From: Desulfobacterales bacterium
Lineage (GTDB): Bacteria; Desulfobacterota; Desulfobacteria; Desulfobacterales; C00003060
Assembly: GCA_020347085.1 (NCBI GenBank)
Contig: CP070769.1
Location: 1,333,593 to 1,340,599 of the forward strand
Reading direction: 5' to 3'
Length of the DNA: 7,007 bases
Shown in pieces: positions 6,048-7,007 of this stretch. Numbering within the stretch: position 1 is the first letter of the stretch; each line of letters starts with the position of its first letter. The notes under the pieces are model-generated. The model was not told the DNA's origin, made no database searches, and saw only the letters and a program-made list of their open reading frames with translations. Made by a program: the position numbers and the translations under genes.

Positions 6048-7007
6048 ATGGAGTTCCAATATCCATGGGCTTTACTGCTTCTTCTTTTCGTTCCAATCGC
6101 TCTGTATGTAAAGCGGAAACACAAAACGGGTACTGGCTTTTCGGCAGTATCATTTGTCGACAGGAACTTACGACCAAGTGCCATTAAGAAGTACGGAACG
6201 GGCTTTTTAGGTATAATGTTCATGACATGCTCGATCCTTGCTGTGGCGAACATCCAGTATTCAAGCATCTGGCATAAGACATACCTTGAATCCAAGTGGA
6301 TCATGATCGTGCAGGACCTTTCAGGTTCCATGAACAGGCCGGGTGGTGAAGCTGGCCTGACATTGGGAGATGTTGCTCTGGGAGGCGCCAGGGCCTTTGT
6401 CGATATGAGGCACAAGGACGATTTGATCGGGCTAATAGGATTCTCGAGTTACGCAAAAATGATTTGCCCTCCGACCTTTGACAAAGACATCCTCAAAGCA
6501 AAGCTCGATTTGTTGAGTAGGGAATCAGATTCCATTGTATTTCGAGAACTCACTGTAGGCGGTGCCACGAACGCCTCATATGCAGCCTGGTTGGCCCTTT
6601 GCACGTTCTTCATGTTGCTCCCTGAAGAGAGTCAACTCTCTTTTGAGCAACTGCGAGATTTTCGTTTTTCGCTGGTTGGAAAAACGCTCAAGAGAGTTGA
6701 GGTGCCTGAAAAGCTGAAAAGAATTCAATTTGGCCACGGGATGGCCGTCGTACTTTTTACCGACGGCCGGATTGAAGCGAACAAGGGTGATGAGGACGCG
6801 AGGAAGGGCTTACCCAATTTTGTCAACGTTATAGAATTGATAAAAGCGCTGGGAGTAAAAATCTATCTGATTGTTGTAGGCGGTGAGGTCAATCCTGAAG
6901 TCGAAGCAGCTATACAGAGCACGAATAAGGAGAGTCGTGTAGGCCGGATATTTTACATGCCTCGTACATTTAGTGTAGAAAAGATTAAGGAGGTTTACGG
7001 CAATATC
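6048..7007 (+). CDS. Membrane-anchored vWA-domain protein, BatA/BatB type (3' end outside window)
   Basis: An open frame of 320 codons runs off the window edge. The N-terminus EFQYPWALLLLLFVPIALYVKRK is the standard BatA/BatB start: a short F-x-x-P-W motif, helix one, then basic residues. A second helix lies at about 52-69 (GFLGIMFMTCSILAVANI). The vWA domain follows, with MIDAS motif D-L-S-G-S-M (90-95), Thr174 in GGATN, and Asp239 in LFTDGR. A third helix expected at the C-terminus would lie beyond the window. Between Thr174 and Asp239 there are about 64 residues, more than usual, including a hydrophobic stretch (WLALCTFFMLL) and a charged segment. I chose ATG 6048; in-frame TTG 6039 is a weaker option. 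It lies 34 bases after the BatD-like gene, in the same operon, and should act with MoxR at the inner membrane. Confidence 0.88.
   Translation, partial: MEFQYPWALLLLLFVPIALYVKRKHKTGTGFSAVSFVDRNLRPSAIKKYGTGFLGIMFMTCSILAVANIQYSSIWHKTYLESKWIMIVQDLSGSMNRPGGEAGLTLGDVALGGARAFVDMRHKDDLIGLIGFSSYAKMICPPTFDKDILKAKLDLLSRESDSIVFRELTVGGATNASYAAWLALCTFFMLLPEESQLSFEQLRDFRFSLVGKTLKRVEVPEKLKRIQFGHGMAVVLFTDGRIEANKGDEDARKGLPNFVNVIELIKALGVKIYLIVVGGEVNPEVEAAIQSTNKESRVGRIFYMPRTFSVEKIKEVYGNI

Noticed and set aside
6020..6415. A 131-codon minus-strand frame
   Set aside because: It lies wholly opposite the vWA gene, whose protein has clear family motifs. The antisense translation has no recognisable feature.
1..7007. 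CRISPR array, tRNA, rRNA, transposase, phage or toxin-antitoxin genes
   Set aside because: None seen: no regularly spaced repeats, cloverleaf-like sequence, or mobile-element or toxin motifs on either strand.

Overview
The window looks like the chromosome of an anaerobic Gram-negative bacterium. GC is moderate by eye, starts are mostly ATG or GTG, and genes are tightly packed with short gaps and overlaps. The protein style (a FecCD-type importer beside a MoxR/DUF58/von Willebrand factor A locus) reminds me of Desulfobacterota, sulfate-reducer-like Deltaproteobacteria. That placement is an impression from family resemblance, not a demonstrated assignment. All supported genes are on the + strand.

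Region 1 (2-2278) is the distal part of a metal-chelate ABC importer operon (iron-siderophore, haem or cobalamin class). It holds the tail of the ATPase, a periplasmic substrate-binding protein and a FecCD-family permease. The binding-protein gene has a good ribosome binding site and signal peptide, but an in-frame TAG at codon 52 interrupts it. The same frame then continues for 291 codons of recognisable binding-protein sequence. The permease is intact and overlaps or abuts the binding-protein gene.

Region 2 (2279-2492) is non-coding. Nearly all of it is one very long imperfect palindrome (2284-2462) with nested perfect arms of 11, 12, 9, 10 and 6 bp. It would fold into a single rod-like hairpin as RNA or ssDNA, and it looks like a miniature palindromic repeat element rather than a simple terminator.

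Region 3 (2493-7007, running off the end) is a MoxR/Bat-type operon: a MoxR AAA+ ATPase, a DUF58 protein with a MIDAS-like vWA fold, a 532-residue membrane-anchored BatD-like protein, and a membrane-anchored vWA protein (BatA/BatB type) cut by the window edge. By family knowledge, MoxR ATPases act with vWA proteins as chaperone-like or metal-insertion machines at the membrane. The MoxR and DUF58 proteins would be cytoplasmic. The BatD-like protein would project a large domain into the periplasm and a small helical domain into the cytoplasm. The vWA protein would be tethered in the inner membrane.

The most unusual points are the in-frame TAG in an otherwise well-preserved binding-protein gene, the 179-nt palindrome between the two operons, two apparent propeptide-like repeats in the periplasmic part of the BatD-like protein, and an insertion between the MIDAS threonine and aspartate of the last vWA protein. 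I see no tRNA, rRNA, CRISPR array, transposase or phage gene.
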